A stretch of 64,000 nt of DNA from Pleodorina starrii (taxonomy: Eukaryota > Chlorophyta > Chlorophyceae > Chlamydomonadales > Volvocaceae). Position 1 is the stretch's first letter. Every line of letters starts with the position of its first letter. This document shows, in pieces, positions 34,850 through 44,461 of the stretch. Below the pieces are notes generated by a model. The model worked only from the letters and a program-made list of their open reading frames with translations, was not told the DNA's origin and did not search any database. The translations under genes were made by a program, and so were the position numbers. Location: contig BRXU01000011.1 in NCBI GenBank assembly GCA_030267565.1, positions 1,912,501 through 1,976,500 of the forward strand, written 5' to 3'.

Positions 34850-37215
34850 GTCGGCCGACGGGTCGGCCTATGGGACGGCCTATGGGTCGGCCTACGGGAC
34901 AGCCTATGGGTCGGCCTATGGGTCGGCCAACGGGTCGGCCTACTGGTCGGCCTACGGGTCGGCCTATGGGTCGGCCTACGGGTCGGCCTACGGGTCGGCC
35001 TACGGGCCGGCCTAAGGGTCGGCCTAAGGGTCGGCCTATGGGTCGGCCTACGGGTCGGCCTATGGGACGGCCTATGGGTCGGCCTACGGGACGGCCTATG
35101 GGTCGGCCTATGGGTCGGCCTACAGGTCGGCCTACGGATCGGCCTACGGGTCAGCCTACGGGTCGGCGTATGGGCCGGTCTACGGGTCGGTCTATGGGTC
35201 GGCCTACGGGTCGGCCTACGGGTCGGCCTACGGGTCGGCCTACGGGTTGGCCTACGGGTCGGCCTATGGGTCGGCCTACGGGTCGGCCTACGGGTCGGCC
35301 TATGGGTCGGCCTACGGGTCGGCCTACGGGCCGGCCTATTGGCCGGGCTATGGGTCGGCAAATGGGTCGGCCTACGGGTCGGCCTATGGGTCGGCCTACG
35401 GGTCGGCCTATGGGTCGGCCTACGGGTCGGCCTACGGGCCGGCCTATTGGCCGGGCTATGGGTCGGCAAATGGGTCGGCCTACGGGTCGGCCTATGGGTC
35501 GGCCTACGGGTCGGCCTGTGGGTCGGCCTACGGATCGGCCTAAGGGTCGGCGTACGGGTTGGCCCAAGGGTCGGCCTATGGGTCGGCCTACGGGTCGGCC
35601 TATGCGACGGCCTATGGGTCGGCCTACGGGTCGGCCTATGGGTCGGCCTACGGGTCGGCCTACGGGTCGGCCTACGGGTCGGCATATGGGCCGGCCTACG
35701 AATCGGCTTATGGGTCGGCCTAAGGGTCGGCCTACGGGTCGGCCTACGCGTCGGCCTACGGGTCGGCCTATGGGTCGGCCTACGAGTCGGCCTACGGGTC
35801 GGCCTACCGGTCGGCCTACGGGTCGGCCTACGGGTCGGCCTACGGGTCGGCCTACGGGTCGGCCTACGGGCCGGCCTATTGGCCGGCCTATGGGTCGGCC
35901 AATGGGTCGGCCTACGGGTCGGCCTATGGGTCGGCCTACGGGTCGGCCTATGGGTCGGCCTACGGATCAGCCTATGGGTCGGCGTACGGATCGGCCCACG
36001 GGTCGGCCTATGGGTCGGCCTACGGGTCGGCCTATGGGTCGGCCGACGGGTCGGCCTATGGGACGGCCTATGGGTCGGCCTACGGGACAGCCTATGGGTC
36101 GGCCTATGGGTCGGCCAACGGGTCGGCCTACTGGTCGGCCTACGGGTCGGCCTATGGGTCGGCCTACGGGTCGGCCTACGGGTCGGCCTACGGGCCGGCG
36201 TAAGGGTCGGCCTAAGGGTCGGCCTATGGGTCGGCCTACGGGTCGGCCTATGGGACGGCCTATGGGTCGGCCTACGGGACGGCCTATGGGTCGGCCTATG
36301 GGTCGGCCTACAGGTCGGCCTACGGATCGGCCTACGGGTCAGCCTACGGGTCGGCGTATGGGCCGGTCTACGGGTCGGTCTATGGGTCGGCCTACGGGTC
36401 GGCCTACGGGTCGGCCTACGGGTCGGCCTACGGGTTGGCCTACGGGTCGGCCTATGGGTCGGCCTACGGGTCGGCCTACGGGTCGGCCTATGGGTCGGCC
36501 TACGGGTCGGCCTACGGGCCGGCCTATTGGCCGGGCTATGGGTCGGCAAATGGGTCGGCCTACGGGTCGGCCTATGGGTCGGCCTACGGGTCGGCCTATG
36601 GGTCGGCCTACGGGTCGGCCTACGGGCCGGCCTATTGGCCGGGCTATGGGTCGGCAAATGGGTCGGCCTTCGGGTCGGCCTATGGGTCGGCCTACGGGTC
36701 GGCCTGTGGGTCGGCCTACGGATCGGCCTAAGGGTCGGCGTACGGGTCGGCCCAAGGGTCGGCCTATGGGTCGGCCTACGGGTCGGCCTATGCGACGGCC
36801 TATGGGTCGGCCTACGGGTCGGCCTATGGGTCGGCCTACGGGTCGGCCTACGGGTCGGCCTACGGGTCGGCATATGGGCCGGCCTACGAATCGGCTTATG
36901 GGTCGGCCTAAGGGTCGGCCTACGGGTCGGCCTACGCGTCGGCCTACGGGTCGGCCTATGGGTCGGCCTACGAGTCGGCCTACGGGTCGGCCTACCGGTC
37001 GGCCTACGGGTCGGCCTACGGGTCGGCCTACGGGTCGGCCTACGGGCCGGCCTATTGGCCGGCCTATGGGTCGGCCAATGGGTCGGCCTACGGGTCGGCC
37101 TATGGGTAGGCCTACGGGTCGGCCTATGGGTCGGCCTACGGATCAGCCTATGGGTCGGCGTACGGATCGGCCCACGGGTCGGCCTATGGGTCGGCCTACG
37201 GGTCGGCCTATGGGT
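34850..37215. repeat. Higher-order tandem duplication, 1188-bp period
   Basis: Two adjacent blocks of about 1.19 kb (99 units) share a long series of marker variants. GCCGAC occurs at 34854 and 36042, and TACAGGTCGG at 35121 and 36309, both 1188 bases apart. Near the right end the offset falls to 1176, showing loss of one 12-bp unit in the second copy. Confidence 0.85.
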
Positions 37216-38767
37216 CGGCCTACGGGTCGGCCTATGCGTCGGCCTATGGGTCGGCCTACGGGTGGGCCTATGGGTCGGCCTACGGGTCGGCCTATGGGTC
37301 GGCCTACGGTTCGGCCTACGGTTCGTCCTACGGGTCGGCCTACGGGTCGGCATATGGGCCGGCCTATGGGTCGGCCTACGGGTTTGCCCATGGGTCGGCC
37401 TACGGGTCGGCCTATGGGTCGGCCTACGGGTCGGCCTATGGGTCGGCCTACGGGTCGGCGTATGGGTCGGCCTACGGGTCGGCCTACGGGTCGGCCTACC
37501 GGTCGGCCTACGGGTCGGCCTACGGGTGGGCCTACGGGTCGGCCTACGGGTCGGCGAACGGGTCGGCCTATGGGTCGGCCTACGGGTCGGCCTACGGGTC
37601 GGCCAACGGGTCGGCCTACGGGTCGGCCTACAGGTCGGCCTATGGGTCGGCCTACGGGTCGGCCTATAGGTCGGTCTACGGGTCGGCCTACAGGTCGGCC
37701 TATGGGTCGGCCTACGGGTCGGCCTATGGGTCGGCCTACGGGTCGGCCTACGGGTCGGCCTACGGGCCGGCCTACGGGTCTGCCTACGGTTCGGCCTATG
37801 GGTCGGCCTACGGGTCGGCCTATGGGACGGCCTATGGGTCGGCCTACGGATCGGCCGATGGGTCGGCCAACGGGTCGGCCTATGGGTCGGCCTACGGGTC
37901 GGCCTACGGGTCGGCCTACGGGTCGGCCTGTGGGTCGGCCTACGGGTCGGCCCAAGGGTAGGCCTACGGGTCGGCCAATGGGTCGCCCTATGGGTCGGCC
38001 TATAGGTCGGTCTACGGGTCGGCCTACAGGTCGGCCTATGGGTCGGCAAATGGGCCGGCCTACGGGTCGGCCTATTGGTCGGCCTATGGGTCGGCCTATG
38101 GGTCGGCCAACGGGTCGGCCTACGGGTCGGCCTATGGGTCGGCCTACGGGTCGGCCTATGGGTCGGCCTACGGGTCGGCGTATGGGTCGGCCTACGGGTC
38201 GGCCTACGGGTCGGCCTACCGGTCGGCCTACGGGTCGGCCTACGGGTCGGCCTACGGGTCGGCGAACGGGTCGGCCTATGGGTCGGCCTACGGGTCGGCC
38301 TACGGGTCGGCCTACGGGTCGGCCTACGTGTCGGCCTACTGGTCGGCCTATGGGTCGGCCTACGGGTCGGCCTATGGGTCGGTCTACGGGTCGGCCTACA
38401 GGTCGGCCTATGGGTCGGCCTACGGGTCTGCCTACGTGCCGGCCTACGGGTCTGCCTACGGTTCGGCGTATGGGTCGGGCTACGGGTCGGCCTATGGTAC
38501 GGCCTATGGGTCGGCCTACGGATCGGCCGATGGGTCGGCCTACGGGTCGGCCTATGGGTCGGCCTACGGGTCGGCCTACGGGTCGGCCTACGGGTCGGCC
38601 TACCGGTCGGCCTACGGGTCGGCCTACGGGTCGGCCTACGGGTCGGCCTACGGGTCGGCGAACGGGTCGGCCTATGGGTCGGCCTATGGGTCGGCCTACG
38701 GGTCGGCCTACGGGTCGGCCTATGGGTCGGCCTACGGGTCGGCCTATGGGTCGGCCTATGGGTCGGC

Positions 38768-41700
38768 CTTCGGGTCTGCCTACGTGCCGGCCTACGGGTC
38801 TGCCTACGGTTCGGCGTATGGGTCGGCCTACGGGTCGGCCTATGGTACGGCCTATGGGTCGGCCTACGGATCGGCCGATGGGTCGGCCTACGGGTCGGCC
38901 TATGGGTCGGCCTACGGGTCGGCCTATGGGTCGGCTTACGGGTCGGCCTACGGGTCGGCGTACGGGTCGGCCCAAGGGTCGGCCTACGGATCGGCCTACG
39001 GGTCGGCCTACGGGTCGGCCTATGGGTCGGCCTATAGGTCGGTCTACGGGTCGGCCTACAGGTCGGCCTATGGGTCGGCGTACGGATCGGCATACGGATC
39101 GGCCTACGGGTCAGCCTACGGGTCGGCGTATGGGCCGGCCTACGGGTCGGCCTATGGGTTGGCCTATGGGTCGGCCTATGGGTCGGCCAACAGGTCGGCC
39201 TACGGGTCGGCCTATGGGTCGGCCTACGGGTCGGCCTATGGGTTGGCCTACGGGTCGGCCTACGGGTCGGCCTACCGGTCGGCCTATGGGTCGGCCAACG
39301 GGTCGGCCTACGGGTCGGCCTACGGGTCGGCCTATGGGTCGGCCTATGGGTCGGCCTATGGGTCGGCCTACGGGTCGGCCTACGGGTCAGCCTACGGGTC
39401 GGCCTACGGGTCGGCCTACGGGTCGGCCTACGGGTCGGCCTACGGGTTGGCCTACGGGTCGGCCTAAGGGTCGGCCTACGGGTCGGCCTACGCGTCGGCC
39501 TACGGGTCGGCCTATGGGTCGGCCTACGAGTCGGCCTACGGGTCGGCCTACCGGTCGGCCTACGGGTCGGCCTACGGGTCGGACTACGGGTCGGCCTACG
39601 GGTCGGCCTACGGGTCGGCCTATGGGTCGGCCTACGGGTCGGCCTACCGGTCGGCCTACGGGTCGGCCTACGGGTCGGCCTATGGGCCGTCCTATGGGTC
39701 GGCCTACGGGTCGGCCTACGGGTCGGCCTATGGGTCGGTCTATGGGTCGGCCTACGAGTCGGCCTACGGGTCGGCCTACCGGTCGGCCTACGGGTCGGCC
39801 TATGGGTCGGCCTACGGGTCGGCCTACGGGTCGGCCTACGGGTCGGCCTACGGGTCGGCCTACGGTTCGGCCAATGGGTCGGCCTACGGGTCGGCCTATG
39901 GGACGGCCTATGGGTCGGCCTACGGGTCGGCACACGGGTCGGCCTACGGGTGGGCCTTTGGGACGGCCTACGGGTCGGCCTATGGGTCGGCCTATGGGTT
40001 AGCCTACGGTTCCGCCTATGGGTCGGCCTACGGGTCGGCCTATGGGTCAGCCTATGGGTCGGCCTATGGGTCGGCCTACCGGTCGGCCTATGGGTCGGCC
40101 TATGGGTCGGCCTATGGGTCGGCCTATGGGTCGGCCTATGGGTCGGCCTCTGGGTCGGCCTCTGGGTCGGCCTTGAGTCGGCCTACGGGTCGGCCTATGG
40201 GTCAGCCTATGGGTCGGCCTATGGGTCGGCCTACCGGTCGGCCTACGGGTCGGCCTACGGGTCGGCCTACGGGTCGGCCTACGGGTCGGCCTACGGGTCG
40301 GCCTACGGGTCGGCCTACGGGTCGGCGAACGGGTCGGCCTCGGGGTGGGCCTACGGGTCGGCCTATGGGTCGGCCTACGGGTCGGCCTACGGGTCGGCCT
40401 ACGGGTCGGTCTATGGGTCGGCCTACGGGTTTGCCTATGGGTCGGCCTACGGGTCGGCCTACGGGTCGGCCTACGGGTCGGCCTACGGGTCGGCCTACGG
40501 GTCGGCCTACGGGTCGGCGAACGGGTCGGCCTCGGGGTGGGCCTTCGGGTCTGCCTACGTGCCGGCCTACGGGTCTGCCTACGGTTCGGCGTATGGGTCG
40601 GCCTACGGGTCGGCCTATGGTACGGCCTATGGGTCGGCCTACGGATCGGCCGATGGGTCGGCCTACGGGTCGGCCTATGGGTCGGCCTACGGGTCGGCCT
40701 ATGGGTCGGCTTACGGGTCGGCCTACGGGTCGGCGTACGGGTCGGCCCAAGGGTCGGCCTACGGATCGGCCTACGGGTCGGCCTACGGGTCGGCCTATGG
40801 GTCGGCCTATAGGTCGGTCTACGGGTCGGCCTACAGGTCGGCCTATGGGTCGGCGTACGGATCGGCATACGGATCGGCCTACGGGTCAGCCTACGGGTCG
40901 GCGTATGGGCCGGCCTACGGGTCGGCCTATGGGTTGGCCTATGGGTCGGCCTATGGGTCGGCCAACAGGTCGGCCTACGGGTCGGCCTATGGGTCGGCCT
41001 ACGGGTCGGCCTATGGGTTGGCCTACGGGTCGGCCTACGGGTCGGCCTACCGGTCGGCCTATGGGTCGGCCTACGGGTCGGCCTACGGGTCGGCCTACGG
41101 GTCGGCCTATGGGTCGGCCTATGGGTCGGCCTATGGGTCGGCCTACGGGTCGGCCTACGGGTCAGCCTACGGGTCGGCCTACGGGTCGGCCTACGGGTCG
41201 GCCTACGGGTCGGCCTACGGGTAGGCCTACGGGTCGGCCTAAGGGTCGGCCTACGGGTCGGCCTACGCGTCGGCCTACGGGTCGGCCTATGGGTCGGCCT
41301 ACGAGTCGGCCTACGGGTCGGCCTACCGGTCGGCCTACGGGTCGGCCTACGGGTCGGACTACGGGTCGGCCTACGGGTCGGCCTACGGGTCGGCCTATGG
41401 GTCGGCCTACGGGTCGGCCTACCGGTCGGCCTACGGGTCGGCCTACGGGTCGGCCTATGGGCCGTCCTATGGGTCGGCCTACGGGTCGGCCTACGGGTCG
41501 GCCTATGGGTCGGTCTATGGGTCGGCCTACGAGTCGGCCTACGGGTCGGCCTACCGGTCGGCCTACGGGTCGGCCTATGGGTCGGCCTACGGGTCGGCCT
41601 ACGGGTCGGCCTACGGGTCGGCCTACGGGTCGGCCTACGGTTCGGCCAATGGGTCGGCCTACGGGTCGGCCTATGGGACGGCCTATGGGTCGGCCTACGG

Positions 41701-41966
41701 GTCGGCACACGGGTCGGCCTACGGGTGGGCCTTTGGGACGGCCTACGGGTCGGCCTATGGGTCGGCCTATGGGTTAGCCTACGGTTCCGCCTATGGGTCG
41801 GCCTACGGGTCGGCCTATGGGTCAGCCTATGGGTCGGCCTATGGGTCGGCCTACCGGTCGGCCTATGGGTCGGCCTATGGGTCGGCCTATGGGTCGGCCT
41901 ATGGGTCGGCCTATGGGTCGGCCTCTGGGTCGGCCTATGGGTCGGCCTTGAGTCGGCCTACGGGTC
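38768..41966. repeat. Higher-order duplication, about 1775-bp period
   Basis: The block from about 38768 to 40190 recurs at about 40543 to 41966. The markers CTTCGGGTCTGCC (38768/40543) and CACACGGGTCGG (39931/41706) are both 1775 bases apart. The offset is one base short of 148 units because an 11-bp unit (CCTTGAGTCGG, near 40171) lies between the copies. A second 11-bp unit occurs near 41947. Confidence 0.8.
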
Positions 41967-43509
41967 GGCCTATGGGTCAGCCTATGGGTCGGCCTATGGG
42001 TCGGCCTACCGGTCGGCCTACGGGTCGGCCTACGGGTCGGCCTACGGGTCGGCCTACGGGTCGGCCTACGGGTCGGCCTACGGGTCGGCCTACGGGTCGG
42101 CGAACGGGTCGGCCTCGGGGTGGGCCTACGGGTCGGCCTATGGGTCGGCCTACGGGTCGGCCTACGGGTCGGCCTACGGGTCGGTCTATGGGTCGGCCTA
42201 CGGGTTTGCCTATGGGTCGGCCTACGGGTCGGCCTACGGGTCGGCCTACGGGTCGGCGAACGGGTCGGCCTCGGGGTGGGCCTACGGGTCGGCCTATGGG
42301 TCGGCCTACGGGTCGGCCTACGGGTCGGCCTACGGGTCGGGCTACAGATCGGCCTATGGGTCGGCCTACGGGTCGGCCTACGGGTCGGCGAACGGGTCGG
42401 CCTCGGGGTGGGCCTACGGGTCGGCCTATGGGTCGGCCTACGGGTCGGCCTACGGGTCGGCCTACGGGTCGGGCTACAGATCGGCCTATGGGTCGGCCTA
42501 CGGGTCGGCCTATGGGTCGGCCTACGGGACGGCCTACGGGTCGGCCTACGGGACGGCCTATGGATCGGCCTACGGGTCGGCCTATGGATCGGCCTACGGG
42601 TCGGCCTATGGGTCGGCCTACGGGCCGGCCTACGGGTCGGCCTACGGGACGGCCTATGGATCGGCCTACGGGTCGGCCTATGGATCGGCCTACGGGTCGG
42701 CCTACGGGCCGGCCTACGGGTCGGCCTATGGGTCGGCCTACTGAAGAAGTAGTACACGATCATCTGCGGCATGCCACAGGACGCACGAGTAGGCAGATCG
42801 GAAAAATGACATGGCGGCGTCGGCGGCAGCAGCAGCAGCAGCAGCCGCGCCCGCCATGTCCAATGCAGTGGCATTGGAGGAAGTCGAAAGCCGAGACTAG
42901 GGGTCGGCCGATGGGTTGCCCTGCCCTTGAAGATCTGCCGAACAGTGCCGAGTGGCTATCGAGACGGCCGGAGAATGCGTGCGAGGAATGCTACAGGTAC
43001 CGGTATGCTGGGCGGCTGCACAGAGCGGTAGTGAGGGTCGGCGCCCCGAGGTCAACCGGCTGCAAGCTCTCCCAGTGCTGCAAGCGCTCCTGGAGCTTGT
43101 TCGGGCCACCACCGTGTCCGACGCGATGCACCGTGTCGGCCGCAACGTCCGCTGTTCAAAAGCGGAACGGTCGTCGTCGGGAGATGACGTCGGGAGATGA
43201 CCTCTTGGGGAATTGCAGTGGGTGGCGTGTTGGCCAAGTGCTATGCGGCAGTCCCGGGGACACGCCCTGCCCCCCAGCTACGCCTCCCCAGCAGCCCATC
43301 AAGACAACTCAGTCAGCAGCGTGTGCCCCTGCTGCTCCTCCCGGACCTGCTCCCAGCTGCACCCCGAGTCCGAGCCCGCGCCACCTCACCCGCTAGCCGC
43401 TACCCAACCTGCGCCGTCAATCAACGCACCGCCGCCCTCACCGGCGACACAACCTGCACCTGCGCGGGACGGGACAGGGCGTGACGGACCCAGCATCCAA
43501 CCATCCATC

Positions 43510-43525
43510 CATACATGCATGTATG
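43510..43525. repeat. 16-bp perfect palindrome
   Basis: CATACATGCATGTATG is identical on both strands. It sits just after a short CATC run and is probably of simple-repeat origin. Confidence 0.5.
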
Positions 43526-43715
43526 CATGTACTCTCACATCCCGCGCCCGCACGCATGCGCTCGTTCGCTCTTCAAGTCGATAGCCTTGATAGCTGTTTG
43601 CGGACGTGACTCGAACACGGAGCACGGAACACGCGCGTCGCCATCCGCCACATCGCGCTCCCCCCCCCCGGATTGCCGCTCCGGCTCGCTGCGTTCCGCT
43701 GTTGCCCGCCTCGCA

Positions 43716-43763
43716 AACCCCATCGCGGTTACTCGGCCGCAGTTCAGTAACCGCGATGGGGTT
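43716..43763. repeat. 18-bp perfect inverted repeat with 12-base loop
   Basis: AACCCCATCGCGGTTACT at 43716-43733 pairs perfectly with 43746-43763, with CGGCCGCAGTTC between. An 18/18 match is unlikely by chance. It lies about 700 bases past the stop codon of the minus-strand gene ending at 44462, so it could fold in a long 3' UTR, mark a small element, or terminate transcription. Confidence 0.7.
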
Positions 43764-44461
43764 ACTAACCCCACCGCAGCCCCCCTGCCTGCGCACGCGG
43801 CCCCAGCCTCCAGGGATGGTCCGAGCACGCGGGGACCAGGCGCTCGTCCCATCCCCCGGGAAACGTGACGCAACTCCATAACGCCAAGGACACATGACAC
43901 CAATATGCGTATGGCACACAAGTTTAATGTCTTACTAAACAGCAGCAAGCGCACAGTTCCTGCCAACCTGCCATAACGTGAAAAGGCCGTGTGAGGCTCC
44001 TCCCGCGCGGACGGGACGCTTTTCCCCCCGCGAATGCCCTTAACACAAAGCACTCCCTGCTCCCCCGGCCCCCAGAATATACCAAGGGTCGCAGTACGAT
44101 TGCCGTACAAATACCGTACGACCACGCGTGCAAACTTAATAATACAGCAGCATCACTATGCATTACTCAAGACCACGCGCTATGCGCAGCGCACGCGCCA
44201 CCAACCGCAATTCGCTCCACCAGGCGGCAACGACCCGGCCAGGCGCCTGTTTGGCCTTTGCGCAGCCCGCCCCCGCCCCGTCTCGCTCCGCCCATCCAGC
44301 CCCATCCAGCCCGATCCAGTCCAGCCCAAATCCCGTCTGTCCCAGGCTCCGGCCCCGCCTGGCTCTGTCTCCCAAACGCCCTAACCGACTGCTCCATCAG
44401 TCTGCCAGCCCCACGGCCCCAAAAGGCCATCCCATACCACACACACGGATAGGTGTATCTT

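Larger units (their letters stand above)
31728..42741. repeat. 11-kb satellite array of a 12-bp unit
   Basis: A near-perfect tandem array of GGTCGGCCTACG or GGTCGGCCTATG, about 918 units over about 11,014 bases, without interruption by unique DNA. The two main forms differ at one position (ACG/ATG). Rarer forms recur, such as CCAACG, CCTAAG, CGGGCC, GGGACG and CTATTGGCC, and serve as markers of larger duplicated blocks. Every unit contains GGCC. Because 12 is a multiple of three, each frame repeats a four-codon cycle: Gly-Arg-Pro-Thr/Met, Val-Gly-Leu-Arg/Trp and Ser-Ala-Tyr-Gly on plus; Arg-Arg/His-Pro-Thr and Val/Ile-Gly-Arg-Pro on minus. The sixth frame carries TAG in the ACG form. No splice sites, promoter or codon bias suggest translation. 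I do not know this satellite from described Chlamydomonas repeats. Confidence 0.97.
42742..44461. other. Region between satellite and next gene, no coding seen
   Basis: Unique sequence follows the last satellite unit. Open frames that read out of the array into it end within a few hundred bases, have no sensible splice partners and look like background. The right part presumably holds the 3' UTR of the minus-strand gene ending at 44462. It contains a strong hairpin (43716-43763) and a 16-bp palindrome (43510-43525). Confidence 0.45.

Noticed and set aside
31579..40002. Open frames of about 2770-2780 codons on both strands through the satellite
   Set aside because: They are forced by the 12-bp period, occur in five of six frames at once, have no splice or start context and simply run out into unique flanks.
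31728..42741. CRISPR array or similar spaced-repeat system
   Set aside because: Units are contiguous 12-mers without spacers, and the context is eukaryotic nuclear DNA.
31728..42741. Centromere or telomere
   Set aside because: The unit is unlike the TTTTAGGG telomere repeat and unlike the retroelement-based centromeres known in Chlamydomonas, and active-looking genes lie directly beside the array. Nothing in the window tests centromere function.
42745..43396. Coding region continuing out of the satellite (Gln-rich stretch after 42800)
   Set aside because: It is only the read-through of a satellite frame. The composition is random-like, with no acceptor/donor partners and no family resemblance.
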